Shown: positions 8,140 to 17,471, counted from the stretch's first letter. The stretch: DNA of 64,000 bases from Litorimonas sp965205225 (GCA_965205225.1 CBDBFZ010000002.1:124001-188000), one strand, 5' to 3'. Notes: generated by a model not told the origin, from the letters alone. Translations and numbers: made by a program.

Positions 8140-9330
8140 TTACGCCCCCGGCAATTGCAGAATGTGCTTGCTGATGATGTTCAGCTGAATTTCCGACGTG
8201 CCGCCCTCGATTGAGTTCGCCTTAGTCCGCAACCAACTGCGCGCCAGCTTGCCGTCCTTGGAGCGCTCGCTCTCCCACTCCAGCCCGTCATGGCCAGCTG
8301 AGTCCATCATCAGTTCGAACTTTCGCTTGTTCAGCTCTGTGCCATAATATTTCAGCATCGAGCTGTCCGCGCCGAGGCTCTGCCCAGCTTCGGCTTCCGC
8401 CAGCTTGCGGGACATCGTCAAATCGAACGCCCATTCGTCGATTTCCGTTTCTGCAATCTTGGCCCGGAGCATCGGATCGGACAGGCGCCCCGCGTCCAGA
8501 CCGAGGCTCATCGCCGCGATTTCGTGCAGCGGGCGCATCGCTGTATTCACCGCACCAATGCTCTCGCGCTCATGCGTCAGCAGATATTTGGCAATCGTCC
8601 AGCCTTTATTTTCTTCGCCGACGAGGTTCTTTTTCAGGACTTTCACATCTTCGAAGAAAGTTTCGCAGAACGGCGAGCGACCGGAGATCAATTTGATCGG
8701 ACGGGCGTCGACGCCCGGCGTTTCCATATCGAACAGCACGAAGGAAATACCGAAATGTTTGCCTTGCGAACTATCCGTCCGGACGAGGCAGAAGATCCAG
8801 TCTGCCTGATCGGCATAGGATGTCCAGACTTTCTGACCATTGACGATCCAGTGGTCGCCCTTGTCTTCGGCTTTCGTTGCCAGAGCGGCTAGATCGGACC
8901 CGGCATTAGGTTCGGAATAACCCTGGCACCAGCGGATTTCACCGCGAGCAATCTGCGGCAGATGCTCCGCTTTCTGTTCGTCATTGCCGAACTTCAGCAG
9001 CGCCGGGCCGAGCATCCAGATACCGAAGCTGGTCAGAGGCGAACGCGCGCCAATACGGTGCATCTCGCTGAGCAGAACCTTCTCCTTGGCGCGCGTCAGG
9101 CCTGCGCCGCCATATTCGGTTGGCCAGGTCGGCACGGTCCAGCCCTTGGCTGCCATGCGCTCAAGCCAGACTTTCTGGGCATTGCTTGAAAATTCGAAAT
9201 TGCGACCGCCCCAACAAACATCGGTGTCGCCCGTAATCGGCGTGCGCATCTCCTCCGGGCAGTTTTCGGCCAGCCACGCGCGGGAGTCGGAGCGAAAGTT
9301 GTTCAGGTTAGTCTCGTTTGTGTCGCTCAT
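8140..9330 (-). CDS. Acyl-CoA dehydrogenase, long subunit (second pair)
   Basis: 396-residue FadE-type flavoenzyme. Motifs: WCQGYSEPNAGSDLAAL (about 134-150), VNGQKVWTSYADQADW, and IEGGTSEIQLNIISKHIL at the end. Glu254 in LTHERESIG is at the catalytic-base position of the isovaleryl/long-chain class. The start overlaps the stop of the SDR gene by four bases (ATGA), indicating translational coupling. Paired with the short subunit downstream, it gives the operon a second heteromeric dehydrogenase. Confidence 0.92.
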   Translation of the reverse strand: MSDTNETNLNNFRSDSRAWLAENCPEEMRTPITGDTDVCWGGRNFEFSSNAQKVWLERMAAKGWTVPTWPTEYGGAGLTRAKEKVLLSEMHRIGARSPLTSFGIWMLGPALLKFGNDEQKAEHLPQIARGEIRWCQGYSEPNAGSDLAALATKAEDKGDHWIVNGQKVWTSYADQADWIFCLVRTDSSQGKHFGISFVLFDMETPGVDARPIKLISGRSPFCETFFEDVKVLKKNLVGEENKGWTIAKYLLTHERESIGAVNTAMRPLHEIAAMSLGLDAGRLSDPMLRAKIAETEIDEWAFDLTMSRKLAEAEAGQSLGADSSMLKYYGTELNKRKFELMMDSAGHDGLEWESERSKDGKLARSWLRTKANSIEGGTSEIQLNIISKHILQLPGA

Positions 9331-10241
9331 TTGGCAAATTCCCCGTTGGCAATGCGGGTGAGGAACTTCGCGCCCTGCTCCCCGCCATTGATAAACTCTT
9401 CCATACCCTCATTGGCCCCAATCTGGTCCCAATGCGCGGCCACATTTTCTGCCGTCTGTTCGCCTTCGGACAGGTTGATGCCCTTGGTTTCAAACACTTT
9501 GGTCAACGCATAACCACCTGCCCCAGCGGCAAGGATGACCCGGTTCGGCGCATCGTCGCAAACCAGATAGACTAGACCCTGACTGACGGGCTCGACCCGG
9601 AGCTTTTCCAGAATCTCCTCAGGCATCAACCCTTCGGTCATGCGCGAGCGGGCGGTCGGCGACAGTGTATTGATGCGGATGTCGTATTTCGCCCCTTCGA
9701 GGCAGAGCGTGCGCATAAACCCGGACAGGCCAGCCTTGGCCGCGCCGTAATTGGTCTGCCCAAAATTGCCATACATACCGGAAGAGCTCGTCGTCATGAC
9801 GATCCGGCCATATTTATTCTCTTTCATATGGTTCCAGACTGCCTTGGTGCAGACGGCTGAGCCTTTCAGGTGAACGGCAACCACCAGATCCCAATCCGCC
9901 ATCGTCATTTTGGAAAAGGATTTGTCTCGCAGGATACCCGCATTGTTGACGAGGATATCGACTTTGCCGAATCGGTCGATGGCCTCACCGATCATCTCAT
10001 CTACTTCGTCTTGTATGGTGACGTTCGCGCCATTCGCCATGGCTACGCCGCCCAGGGCTTCGATTTCGGCAACGACCTTCTGCGCCATCGTTTCCGACCC
10101 GCCCGTGCCGTCAACCGATCCGCCCAGATCATTGACGATAACTTTGACGCCGCGCGCCGCGAGTGCCAGCGCATGAGAGCGGCCTAAGCCGCCGCCTGCG
10201 CCTGTCACAATGGCGACGCGGTTATTGAATTCAATGGACAT
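9327..10241 (-). CDS. SDR-family 3-hydroxyacyl-CoA dehydrogenase (MFE2/HSD17B4-like)
   Basis: 304 residues. The Rossmann motif TGAGGGLGRSHALALAARG is near the N-terminus, followed by NDLGGSVDGTG, NNAG and the catalytic Ser-Tyr-Lys set (SSSGMYGNFGQTNYGAAKAG). A C-terminal extension of about 55 residues after the catalytic core is typical of the dehydrogenase domain of peroxisomal multifunctional enzyme 2 and of bacterial steroid side-chain dehydrogenases. Likely role: NAD-dependent oxidation of 3-hydroxyacyl-CoA to 3-ketoacyl-CoA, after the MaoC hydratase. Second gene of the operon. Confidence 0.88.
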   Translation of the reverse strand: MSIEFNNRVAIVTGAGGGLGRSHALALAARGVKVIVNDLGGSVDGTGGSETMAQKVVAEIEALGGVAMANGANVTIQDEVDEMIGEAIDRFGKVDILVNNAGILRDKSFSKMTMADWDLVVAVHLKGSAVCTKAVWNHMKENKYGRIVMTTSSSGMYGNFGQTNYGAAKAGLSGFMRTLCLEGAKYDIRINTLSPTARSRMTEGLMPEEILEKLRVEPVSQGLVYLVCDDAPNRVILAAGAGGYALTKVFETKGINLSEGEQTAENVAAHWDQIGANEGMEEFINGGEQGAKFLTRIANGEFAK

Positions 10242-10414
10242 AAAGGGCCTTTAATGAGTGAGTAGACAAACAAGCTATTCTTGCGCACCGGAGCGCGCAA
10301 GAGAGCAGGAGAATAGGTCACTTATGTGATAACGACATGTAACTGTTCTGGAAACTTTGCTCCGCCCGACCCAGTCGGCCTGAGCGTGATTTAGATTAGG
10401 GCCAGTTGCCCGTC

Positions 10415-11590
10415 TTAAGCGACTTCGAACAATCCAGCCGCGCCCATGCCGCCGCCGATGCACATGGTGCTGACAACATATTTGGCGCCCCGGCGGTTGC
10501 CTTCAATCAGGGCGTGGGCGCTCATGCGGGCACCGCTCATCCCGTAAGGATGGCCGACCGAGATCGCGCCGCCATTGACGTTGAGCTTCTCCACCGGAAT
10601 GCCGAGTTTATCGGCACAATAGAGCACCTGCACGGCGAAGGCTTCGTTCAATTCCCACAGATCGATATCATCAACTGTGAGGCCGTGGTTTTTCAGCAGT
10701 TTCGGCACGGCATAGATGGGACCAATGCCCATCTCGTCCGGCTCCAGCCCGGCGACGACCATGCCGCGATAATAACCGAGCGGCGAAAGCCCACCCTTCT
10801 CAGCCGTTTTCGCCTCCATCAGGACGGAGACTGATGCACCGTCCGACAGTTGCGACGCGTTCCCGGCGGTAATTGTCTTGTCCGAACCCAGAACGGGCTT
10901 CAGGCTTTGCAGACCTTCCAGCGTCGTGGACGGGCGATTGCCCTCATCCTTTTCCAGCATCACATCCTGTTTGGAGACCTCACCCGTCTCCCGGTCCTTG
11001 ACCATCATTGTGGAGGCCAGCGGGACAATTTCGTCATCAAATGCTCCTGCCTGCTCCGCAGCGTGCGTACGCTGCTGGCTCATTAACGCATATTCATCCA
11101 TCCGGTCGCGTGAGATCTTGTACCGGTTCGCGACAACTTCCGCCGTTTGCAGCATCGGCATATAGGCCGCCGGATGTTTGGCGATGACCTGCGGATCGGG
11201 TGCAATACGCATCTCAGGCGTTTGCACCATCGAAATACTGTCGACGCCGCCGCCGATGGCGATATCCATTTCACCGCACATGATCTTGCGCGCGGCAATG
11301 CCGATGGCGACCATGCCGGACGAACACTGACGATCCACGCTCATGGCGGGCACTGTCACTGGAAGCGATGAGGCCAGAACCGCGTTCCGGCCAACCGTGA
11401 CCTGTACGCCCTGTTGCAGTGCACAGCCGATCACCACATCTTCGATTTCCGCGCCGTCAACGTCCGCCCGCTGGACCGCATGGTCGATACAATGACCCGC
11501 CAGCGTCGGCGACGGCGTGGCATTGAACGCGCCGCGATAGGCGCGGCCAATCGGGGTACGGGCTGTGGATACTAGGACGGCTTCGCGCAT
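10415..11590 (-). CDS. Thiolase (acetyl-CoA C-acyltransferase)
   Basis: 391 residues from the ATG at 11590, preceded by GGAGA at 6 bases; a TTG 12 bases upstream is not needed. The nucleophilic Cys lies in DRQCSSGM, the active-site His in GHPYGMSGAR and the second Cys in CIGGGMGAAGLFE, so it should be catalytic. It releases acetyl- or propionyl-CoA from 3-ketoacyl-CoA and completes the pathway encoded downstream. It leads the minus-strand operon and faces the enoyl-CoA hydratase gene across an intergenic region with an inverted repeat. A 173-bp gap separates it from the SDR gene. Confidence 0.92.
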   Translation of the reverse strand: MREAVLVSTARTPIGRAYRGAFNATPSPTLAGHCIDHAVQRADVDGAEIEDVVIGCALQQGVQVTVGRNAVLASSLPVTVPAMSVDRQCSSGMVAIGIAARKIMCGEMDIAIGGGVDSISMVQTPEMRIAPDPQVIAKHPAAYMPMLQTAEVVANRYKISRDRMDEYALMSQQRTHAAEQAGAFDDEIVPLASTMMVKDRETGEVSKQDVMLEKDEGNRPSTTLEGLQSLKPVLGSDKTITAGNASQLSDGASVSVLMEAKTAEKGGLSPLGYYRGMVVAGLEPDEMGIGPIYAVPKLLKNHGLTVDDIDLWELNEAFAVQVLYCADKLGIPVEKLNVNGGAISVGHPYGMSGARMSAHALIEGNRRGAKYVVSTMCIGGGMGAAGLFEVA

Positions 11591-11658
11591 GGGACTCTCC
11601 AATTGAGGTCTTATTTCTATTTCGAGCGCCTTTTGCGGGTTATAGGGCAGAAGGACAA

Positions 11659-11676
11659 GTTTACATCAACGTAAAC
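11659..11676. promoter_or_regulatory. Candidate operator between divergent acyl-CoA genes
   Basis: GTTTACATCAACGTAAAC is a perfect 6-bp inverted repeat with a 6-bp spacer, centred in the 158-bp region between the thiolase and enoyl-CoA hydratase starts. It resembles the TTTACGT...ACGTAAA-type sites reported for MerR-family LiuR regulators of branched-chain acyl-CoA catabolism. No regulator gene is visible nearby. Confidence 0.5.
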
Positions 11677-11748
11677 AGCCATGCGATATTGTTGGCGGTT
11701 GCACCGCTGTCTCTTTGCAAGTCCGGAACCCTGCCCTAGACGGCCCTG

Positions 11749-12528
11749 ATGAAAACGATCGAACTTGTGCGCGACGCAGGCTGGGCGACGATCTGGCTGA
11801 ACCGGCCGGACCGCCGCAATGCCATGAACGACCTTATGATCGACGAACTCATGGCTGCCTTCACTGCACTGGCTCTGGACCTGACTGTCCGCGGCGTCAC
11901 CATGAGAGGCCGTGGCGGGTTTTTCTGCGCGGGCGGCGACCTGAACAGCTTTCAGGTCTATCAGTCCGGCGAAAAGACTCTGGCCGAAACAGCGGCATTC
12001 AATCGCCGCATTGGCACGATGCTCGATGCCTTTAATAACCTGCCGAAACCGACGCTAGTCCTCGTCGAAGGCGCCGCGATTGCTGGCGGGCTCGGCCTGA
12101 TGTGCTGCGCGGACGTGATCGCGACGACGCCCGACGCCAAATTCAGCCTGACCGAGACCATGATCGGTATTCCGCCGGCCCAGATCGCGCCCTTTGTCGT
12201 GGCCTGTGTGGGGCTGTCGGCCGCACGCCGTATCATGCTGACGGGTGCACGGTTCGACGGCACGGACGCCCAACTGCTCGGCCTTGCGGATTATACGACC
12301 GATGATCTTGAGGACGTTGAAGCAGCCGTGCGCAAGGGCGTGATGAAGTGTGCGCCCAATGCCAACGCCGCAACCAAGGCGCTCATCCTCGGCAGCACGA
12401 CCGTCACGCGTGACGAGGCGCTCGACCGCGCGGCGGACAGTTTCGCAGCCTGCCTGCGAAGTGAGGAAGGCCGCGAAGGTGTAGCCAGTTTTCTGGAGAA
12501 ACGGAAACCGAACTGGACCAAGGACTAG
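11749..12528 (+). CDS. Enoyl-CoA hydratase/isomerase (crotonase) family protein
   Basis: 259 residues, the normal crotonase length. It contains WLNRPDRRNAMN near the N-terminus, the first oxyanion-hole segment GGFFCAGGDLNSFQ, and the second, GAAIAGGLGLMCCADV. It lacks an obvious Glu pair of the classical hydratase, and the following segment reads FSLTETMIGIPPAQIAPFV, which is common in isomerases and lyases of this superfamily. It is transcribed away from the thiolase operon and probably belongs to the same regulon. The exact reaction is uncertain. Confidence 0.88.
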   Translation: MKTIELVRDAGWATIWLNRPDRRNAMNDLMIDELMAAFTALALDLTVRGVTMRGRGGFFCAGGDLNSFQVYQSGEKTLAETAAFNRRIGTMLDAFNNLPKPTLVLVEGAAIAGGLGLMCCADVIATTPDAKFSLTETMIGIPPAQIAPFVVACVGLSAARRIMLTGARFDGTDAQLLGLADYTTDDLEDVEAAVRKGVMKCAPNANAATKALILGSTTVTRDEALDRAADSFAACLRSEEGREGVASFLEKRKPNWTKD

Positions 12529-12780
12529 ACCGGACTAGGTCAGCGCCTGTCTCCCGATCGTCTAGGAACCGAACTGCATAGACGTTTGGCACTGCGCTAT
12601 CGTCCATCCATCCCTTGGATGGCTGATCAAAGCTGCTTCGTACGTGTCGCTTTGCGGCACTCACGCGACACAGGCCGGTCCCGAAATGGGCGGTGGCCAT
12701 ACTCCTATAGAATGGGGCGCATATCCATTCACTACATTGATCTATCTTTGCGTCCGTCACTCGATCTGTTAAGCTCATCC

Positions 12781-14115
12781 ATGCTTTCAATTTTCGAAAT
12801 CGCAGCCTTGTTGCTTGTCCTGTCCGCTATCCTGTCGTGGCTGAACCGTGCTTATCTGAAACTACCCCACACGATTGGCTTGCTGGTCATGGCACTGCTG
12901 ACCTCCTTCCTCGTCATCGGCCTGCATGCGGTTGTGCCGGGATTGCAGGTCTATGAAACCCTGACCGGCGTCATCGGACAGATTGATTTCAACGAAACCC
13001 TGATGAAGGGTATGCTAGGATTTCTGTTGTTTGCTGGTGCGCTCCATGTCGATTTTGCCAAACTGCGGGACGCCAAATGGTCGATTGGTCTGATGGCCAC
13101 CTTTGGGGTGGTGCTGTCCACTTTCATTGTCGGCACGGGTTTCTGGCTGCTGGCGAACCTGTTCAATGTCGAGCTGCCCTATATCTGGGCGCTGGTCTTC
13201 GGTGCCCTGATCAGCCCGACGGATCCGGTTGCCGTCCTGTCGATCTTGAAAACGGTGAACATGCCGAAATCGTTGGAAACCAAGATCGCCGGCGAAAGCC
13301 TGTTCAATGACGGCGTCGGCGTGGTCGTCTTCACGCTGATCCTCGCTATCGCAACAGGCGGGGTCGCGGCCCATGCAATGGGCGGAGACATTCTTCTGGC
13401 CGGACCGATCATGGCAACGACAGCGAGATCGGGCGTTGGCGTGTGGGATGTGGCCGAGCTGTTCCTGGTCGATGCGGTTGGCGGTGGCATACTCGGCCTG
13501 ATTGTCGGCTGGGTCGGGTATCAGATGATGGAACGGATTGACGAACCCGCTATCGAAATCCTGATCAGCCTGGCGCTGGTCGCGGGAACCTATGCGCTGT
13601 CGCAACGGATCGACATTCTTGGCCATCATCTCTCCGGCCCCATCGCCGTCGTCGTGGCGGGCTTGATGATTGGCAATAAAGGTGCCGCGTTTGCGATGAG
13701 CGACAAGACGCGCGAGGCCTTGTTCGGGTTCTGGGAAATGATTGACGAAATTCTCAATTCCGTCCTGTTCCTGTTGATTGGGCTGGAACTGCTCGTCCTT
13801 GGTCTGTCGCCCAGCTTCGGCCTGATCACCCTAATCGCCATACCGTTGGTGCTGCTGGCCCGGCTCTGCGCCGTCTATGTCCCGATGAAGGTGATCGGAA
13901 CATTCAAGCAGTTTACAGAGGGCGCAATCCCGGTGCTGACCTGGGGCGGCGTTCGCGGCGGCATTTCTGTCGCGCTGGCGCTGGCGCTGCCGGACAATGA
14001 GTATAAACCGCTCATCCTAACCGCGACCTATGGTATCGTGATTTTCTCGATCATCGTGCAGGGATTAACAATCAAGACCGTGGTCGAACGCGCTGTCGAT
14101 CCGGAGCTGCTTTGA
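12781..14115 (+). CDS. Sodium/proton antiporter, CPA1 (NhaP-type)
   Basis: 444 residues from the ATG at 12781, the first start that leads straight into a membrane helix; the frame is open for about 65 codons further upstream but these look non-coding. About 12 hydrophobic segments are visible. The conserved transport core includes FGALISPTDPVAVLSILK and GESLFNDGVGVVVF, whose acidic residues form the cation site of the family, and TWGGVRGGISVALALALP near the end. It exchanges sodium (or potassium) for protons across the inner membrane. There is no operon partner and the ribosome-binding site is weak. Confidence 0.9.
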   Translation: MLSIFEIAALLLVLSAILSWLNRAYLKLPHTIGLLVMALLTSFLVIGLHAVVPGLQVYETLTGVIGQIDFNETLMKGMLGFLLFAGALHVDFAKLRDAKWSIGLMATFGVVLSTFIVGTGFWLLANLFNVELPYIWALVFGALISPTDPVAVLSILKTVNMPKSLETKIAGESLFNDGVGVVVFTLILAIATGGVAAHAMGGDILLAGPIMATTARSGVGVWDVAELFLVDAVGGGILGLIVGWVGYQMMERIDEPAIEILISLALVAGTYALSQRIDILGHHLSGPIAVVVAGLMIGNKGAAFAMSDKTREALFGFWEMIDEILNSVLFLLIGLELLVLGLSPSFGLITLIAIPLVLLARLCAVYVPMKVIGTFKQFTEGAIPVLTWGGVRGGISVALALALPDNEYKPLILTATYGIVIFSIIVQGLTIKTVVERAVDPELL

Positions 14116-14132
14116 CCTGTTGATCCAAATCA

Positions 14133-14150
14133 GTAATGTGATTAAGTAAC
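14133..14150 (+). promoter_or_regulatory. Zur-like half-site upstream of zinc receptor unit
   Basis: GTAATGTGATTAAGTAAC keeps the left half of the alphaproteobacterial Zur consensus (GTAATGTTATAACATTAC), but its right half is degenerate; by hand count 13 of 18 positions agree. It lies just before the small secreted protein and the ZnuD-like receptor, where a Zur site would be expected. Confidence 0.35.
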
Positions 14151-14155
14151 GCTCC

Positions 14156-14449
14156 GTGAGTCGTTTTCCGTTCATCAAGACGTTGACCGTCCTCCTCGCT
14201 GCTTTGTTCCTGTTTTCGCAGGGCATGGCGCAGGCGCATGTGGTCGAATTCGGCGCTGGTCATGAGCATGATGGCGTGGCCTGTTCCGTGTCGGTCCTCG
14301 GTGAGGATCAGGCTGTCGCGCCATCGCCGCTTGAAACCGAGACGGTTCCTGTGGACGAAAGTTCTGTCCTTACGCTCACCCCGACCAAGACAGTCGCCTA
14401 TAAGAACGCACATTCCTGCCGGCCGCCGCCGCGAGCCCCGCCCCACTAG
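14156..14449 (+). CDS. Small secreted protein upstream of ZnuD-like receptor
   Basis: 97 residues with a clear signal peptide: basic SRFPFIK, hydrophobic TVLLAALFLFSQGMAQA and a cleavage site after AQA or AHA. The mature part begins with His and acidic residues (GAGHEHDGVACS) and ends CRPPPRAPPH. The PPRAPP tail recalls DUF2946-type periplasmic proteins encoded next to metal transport genes. The start is GTG at 14156. It sits 52 bp upstream of the TonB receptor and is probably co-transcribed. Inferred role: a periplasmic zinc-binding accessory; not proven. Confidence 0.65.
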   Translation: MSRFPFIKTLTVLLAALFLFSQGMAQAHVVEFGAGHEHDGVACSVSVLGEDQAVAPSPLETETVPVDESSVLTLTPTKTVAYKNAHSCRPPPRAPPH

Positions 14450-14501
14450 ACTTCATACCCCGCACCCCAAAACGTCCTCATTTCGTGAAGTCTTACTTAC
14501 C

Positions 14502-16586
14502 ATGTCTAAATACCTTATGGGTTCTGCCCAAGTTGCTCTGCTGAGCTTGTGTATATCCGTTTCCGCCTCCCCGTCTGCCAGCGCACAAGATGCTATATCT
14601 TTCGAAGACGAAATCATCGTCACAGGATCCCCTCTCGCCCGGTCCGTGGATGAAGCCATTACAGGTGTGTCTGTCCTGTCCGGCGATGAACTCGCCCGCC
14701 GCCTGAGCAGCACAATCGGCGAAACACTGAAAACCGAACCCGGCGTGTCGTCGACCTTTTTCGGCGCAGGCGCATCACGGCCTATCATTCGCGGCCAAGG
14801 CGGTGACCGGGTTCGTGTTCTGACGAATGGCGTGGGATCCATCGATGCCTCGTCAGCATCCCCGGATCATGCCACCGCCGCCGAACCCGCTCAAGCCGAG
14901 CAGATCGAGGTTCTGCGCGGGGCCGGTATTCTACGCTATGGTAGCTCTGGCGCAGGTGGCATCGTCAACGTCATCGACGGACGTATTCCCACAGCCGTTC
15001 CAGAGGACGGCACCGAGGTCGCGTTCCGCATAAGCGCAACCAGCGTCGATAGCGGGTTTGAAGCGGCGGCATCGGTCGATCAGGCGCTTGGCAACAATTT
15101 CGTTTTGCATCTGGACGGTGTGTTCCGTGATGCGGGTGATTTCCGCATTCCCGACTTTGCCGAAAGCGCCGCTGTGCGGGCCGAGGAAGAAGAGGAAGAG
15201 CAGCATGACGAAGAGGGCGAAGAGGAAGTTCGCGGTCGTCTACCCAATAGTTTCGTGGAAACGAAATCCGGCACCATTGGGCTGAGCTGGGTCGGCGAGC
15301 GCGGATTTTTCGGTGCGGCTCTGCATCGTTTTGAATCGGATTACGGCATTCCCGGTGGTCATGAGCATGGCCATGAGGAAGACGAAGATCATGACGAAGA
15401 AGAGCATGATGAGGAGGAAGAGGAAGAAGAAAACGTCATCATCAGTTTAGAGCAGACGCGCCTTGACGTGAATGCTGCTCTGGAGCTGGACGGCATGTTT
15501 GAGAGACTGCAATTCTTCGGCGGCTATGCTGATTACACCCATACGGAATTCGAAGGCCCTGGGGTGGTTGGCACAGTTTTCGTCAATGAAGGATATGAAG
15601 GACGGTTGGAGCTGGTGCAGCGTCAACAAGGGAGTTGGACTGCGGCTCACGGGGTGCAGATCCGTACCCGCGATTTCTCCGCCATCGGCGAGGAAGCCTT
15701 CGTGCCGCCCACGGAAACACGGCAATATGCCGCCTATACCTTCCATGAGATCGACACGGGCGATTGGCATTTCGAAGGTGCGGGCCGGATCGAACTGACC
15801 AATCAGGAAAACACCGACACCGGCCTGTCGCGTGACTTCACCGCTTTGAGCCTCAGCAGCGGTGTCGACGTTCACCTCAGCGATACGGTGCGGCTGGGAA
15901 CGACACTGTTCCGAACGGAACGTGCCCCGTCGACTGAGGAACTGTTTTCGAATGGTCCACATCTGGCGACCAACCAGTTCGAGATTGGCGACAGCACGTT
16001 GGACAAGGAGACAGCACTTGGCGGCGAAGTCGCGTTCAGACATCGGGCAGATAATCATGCCGTGACGGTCAATCTGTTTTATACGAGTTATGACCATTAT
16101 ATCTTCGAAACTGAGACCGGTGCAGAAGAAGATGAACTGCCTGTGTTCCAGTTTATCGGTGAAGATGCAGACTTCTACGGCATTGAAGCGCTGGGACAGG
16201 CGGACCTGTTCAAAGCGGGTGACTGGACAATCAGTGCCGATGCGCTGGCAGAATATGTTCAGGCGGAAACCGACACTGAGAATTTGCCACGCATTCCGCC
16301 GCTCTCCCTCCTCGCCGGGCTGGAGGCACAAAGTGATGCTCTGACCTTGCGCGCGGAAATAGACTGGGCTGACGACCAGACCGAGACGGCCCCGTTCGAA
16401 CGGGCCACCGAAGGCTACACTCTGGTCAATCTGTTCACCCGATATGATTTCGGCGAGCAGATCGAATTCTCGTTAGGGGTGAACAATCTGTTCGATAAGG
16501 ACGCTCGCCAGCATACGTCATTCTTGAAGGACGACCTGCCTCTTCCGGGCCGGAATATACGGTTCACCGTCAGTGCGAAACTGTAA
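14502..16586 (+). CDS. znuD: TonB-dependent zinc receptor (ZnuD-like)
   Basis: 694-residue outer-membrane receptor with a signal peptide ending SASAQ, a TonB-box-like stretch DEIIVTGSPL, a plug domain with RPIIRGQGGDRVRVLTNGV and the ZnuD-typical SASPDHATAAEP, then a beta-barrel ending in RFTVSAKL. Two extracellular loops are extremely rich in His, Glu and Asp (around residues 228-240 and 290-314, including GHEHGHEEDEDHDEEEHDEE), a hallmark of zinc receptors. It imports zinc using TonB energy. The start ATG at 14502 leads directly into the signal peptide; the longer upstream frame overlaps the preceding gene. IS copy B begins 23 bp after the stop. Confidence 0.9.
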   Translation: MSKYLMGSAQVALLSLCISVSASPSASAQDAISFEDEIIVTGSPLARSVDEAITGVSVLSGDELARRLSSTIGETLKTEPGVSSTFFGAGASRPIIRGQGGDRVRVLTNGVGSIDASSASPDHATAAEPAQAEQIEVLRGAGILRYGSSGAGGIVNVIDGRIPTAVPEDGTEVAFRISATSVDSGFEAAASVDQALGNNFVLHLDGVFRDAGDFRIPDFAESAAVRAEEEEEEQHDEEGEEEVRGRLPNSFVETKSGTIGLSWVGERGFFGAALHRFESDYGIPGGHEHGHEEDEDHDEEEHDEEEEEEENVIISLEQTRLDVNAALELDGMFERLQFFGGYADYTHTEFEGPGVVGTVFVNEGYEGRLELVQRQQGSWTAAHGVQIRTRDFSAIGEEAFVPPTETRQYAAYTFHEIDTGDWHFEGAGRIELTNQENTDTGLSRDFTALSLSSGVDVHLSDTVRLGTTLFRTERAPSTEELFSNGPHLATNQFEIGDSTLDKETALGGEVAFRHRADNHAVTVNLFYTSYDHYIFETETGAEEDELPVFQFIGEDADFYGIEALGQADLFKAGDWTISADALAEYVQAETDTENLPRIPPLSLLAGLEAQSDALTLRAEIDWADDQTETAPFERATEGYTLVNLFTRYDFGEQIEFSLGVNNLFDKDARQHTSFLKDDLPLPGRNIRFTVSAKL

Positions 16587-16609
16587 TGGCACGGCCCTGG
16601 CGAAAGCTA

Positions 16610-17471
16610 GGCTGTAGTGAAGAGTTAACTTTTATTTTCTATAATGTTCCTTCATTTTGTCAGGAGCGCACATATGTCTGGTTATCAGGAACTTACGGAT
16701 GAACAATGGAGCCGTTTAAAGCCTTATTTGCCTTATGGGAGCACAGGGAAACGGGGGCGCAACGCCAATAACAGGCTTTTCATTGATGCTTTGTTGTAGA
16801 TGGCCCGTTCGGGCGGGCGTTGGCGCGATTTACCCGAACGGTTCGGGCGTTTTGACAGTGTCAAACGGCGTTATTATCTCTGGGTTGAGGCCGGGGTTTT
16901 AGAAGATGTCTTTAAGGCCTTGCGCACCCACGCTGATCAAGAGTGGCTGATGATGGATGCCACAATTGTGCGGGCGCATGCCCAATCGGCCGGGGCGCGG
17001 CATAAAAAAGGGGGCCTGATGCCCATGCATTGGGGCGTTCCATGGGGGGGCGTTCCAAGGGCGGCCTGACGACAAAAATACATGGGATGACAGATGCATT
17101 GGGTTTAGCTCTGCGCCTGATAGCAACGGGCGGGCATTGTAGCGAAATGACGCAAGCCGCCGCCTTATTGGCAGGGTTTAAGGCGGATCATGTCTTGGCG
17201 GATAAGGGCTATGATGGCCGGTGCGTTATAGACGCGGTGAATGAGAGCGGGGCTATGCCCGTTATTCCGTCCCGGAAAAATGCGCGCAAGCCAAGGCAAA
17301 CTGATATGGCTTTGTATAAGGAACGTAATATTGTCGAGCGTTTCTTTGGCTATCTCAAACAGTTCCGGCGTGTGGCTACGCGATATGACAAGCATATCCA
17401 AAACTATATGGGCTTCGTCTATATCGCAGCTATCAAGATCTGACTCAAATGATTAATTCTTCACTACGACC
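16610..17471 (+). mobile_element. IS5-family (IS427-group) element, copy B, defective
   Basis: 862 bp bounded by GGCTGTAGTGAAGAGTTAA and the complement of TTAATTCTTCACTACGACC, flanked by TA on both sides. OrfA would start at 16674 but has an in-frame TAG at 16797 where copy C has TGG; OrfB ends three codons early through TGG to TGA. The transposase is therefore inactive unless supplied in trans. The right flank TAGGCTAAGG is the same as that of copy C. Confidence 0.92.

Noticed and set aside
12586..12780. Upstream extension of the antiporter frame
   Set aside because: The codons give a non-hydrophobic, Arg-rich sequence unlike the family; the ATG at 12781 starts directly at the first helix.
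15179..15435. GAA/GAG-rich repeats considered as a tandem repeat or CRISPR-like array
   Set aside because: They encode the acidic, His-rich loops of the zinc receptor in frame; unit length is irregular and there are no spacers.
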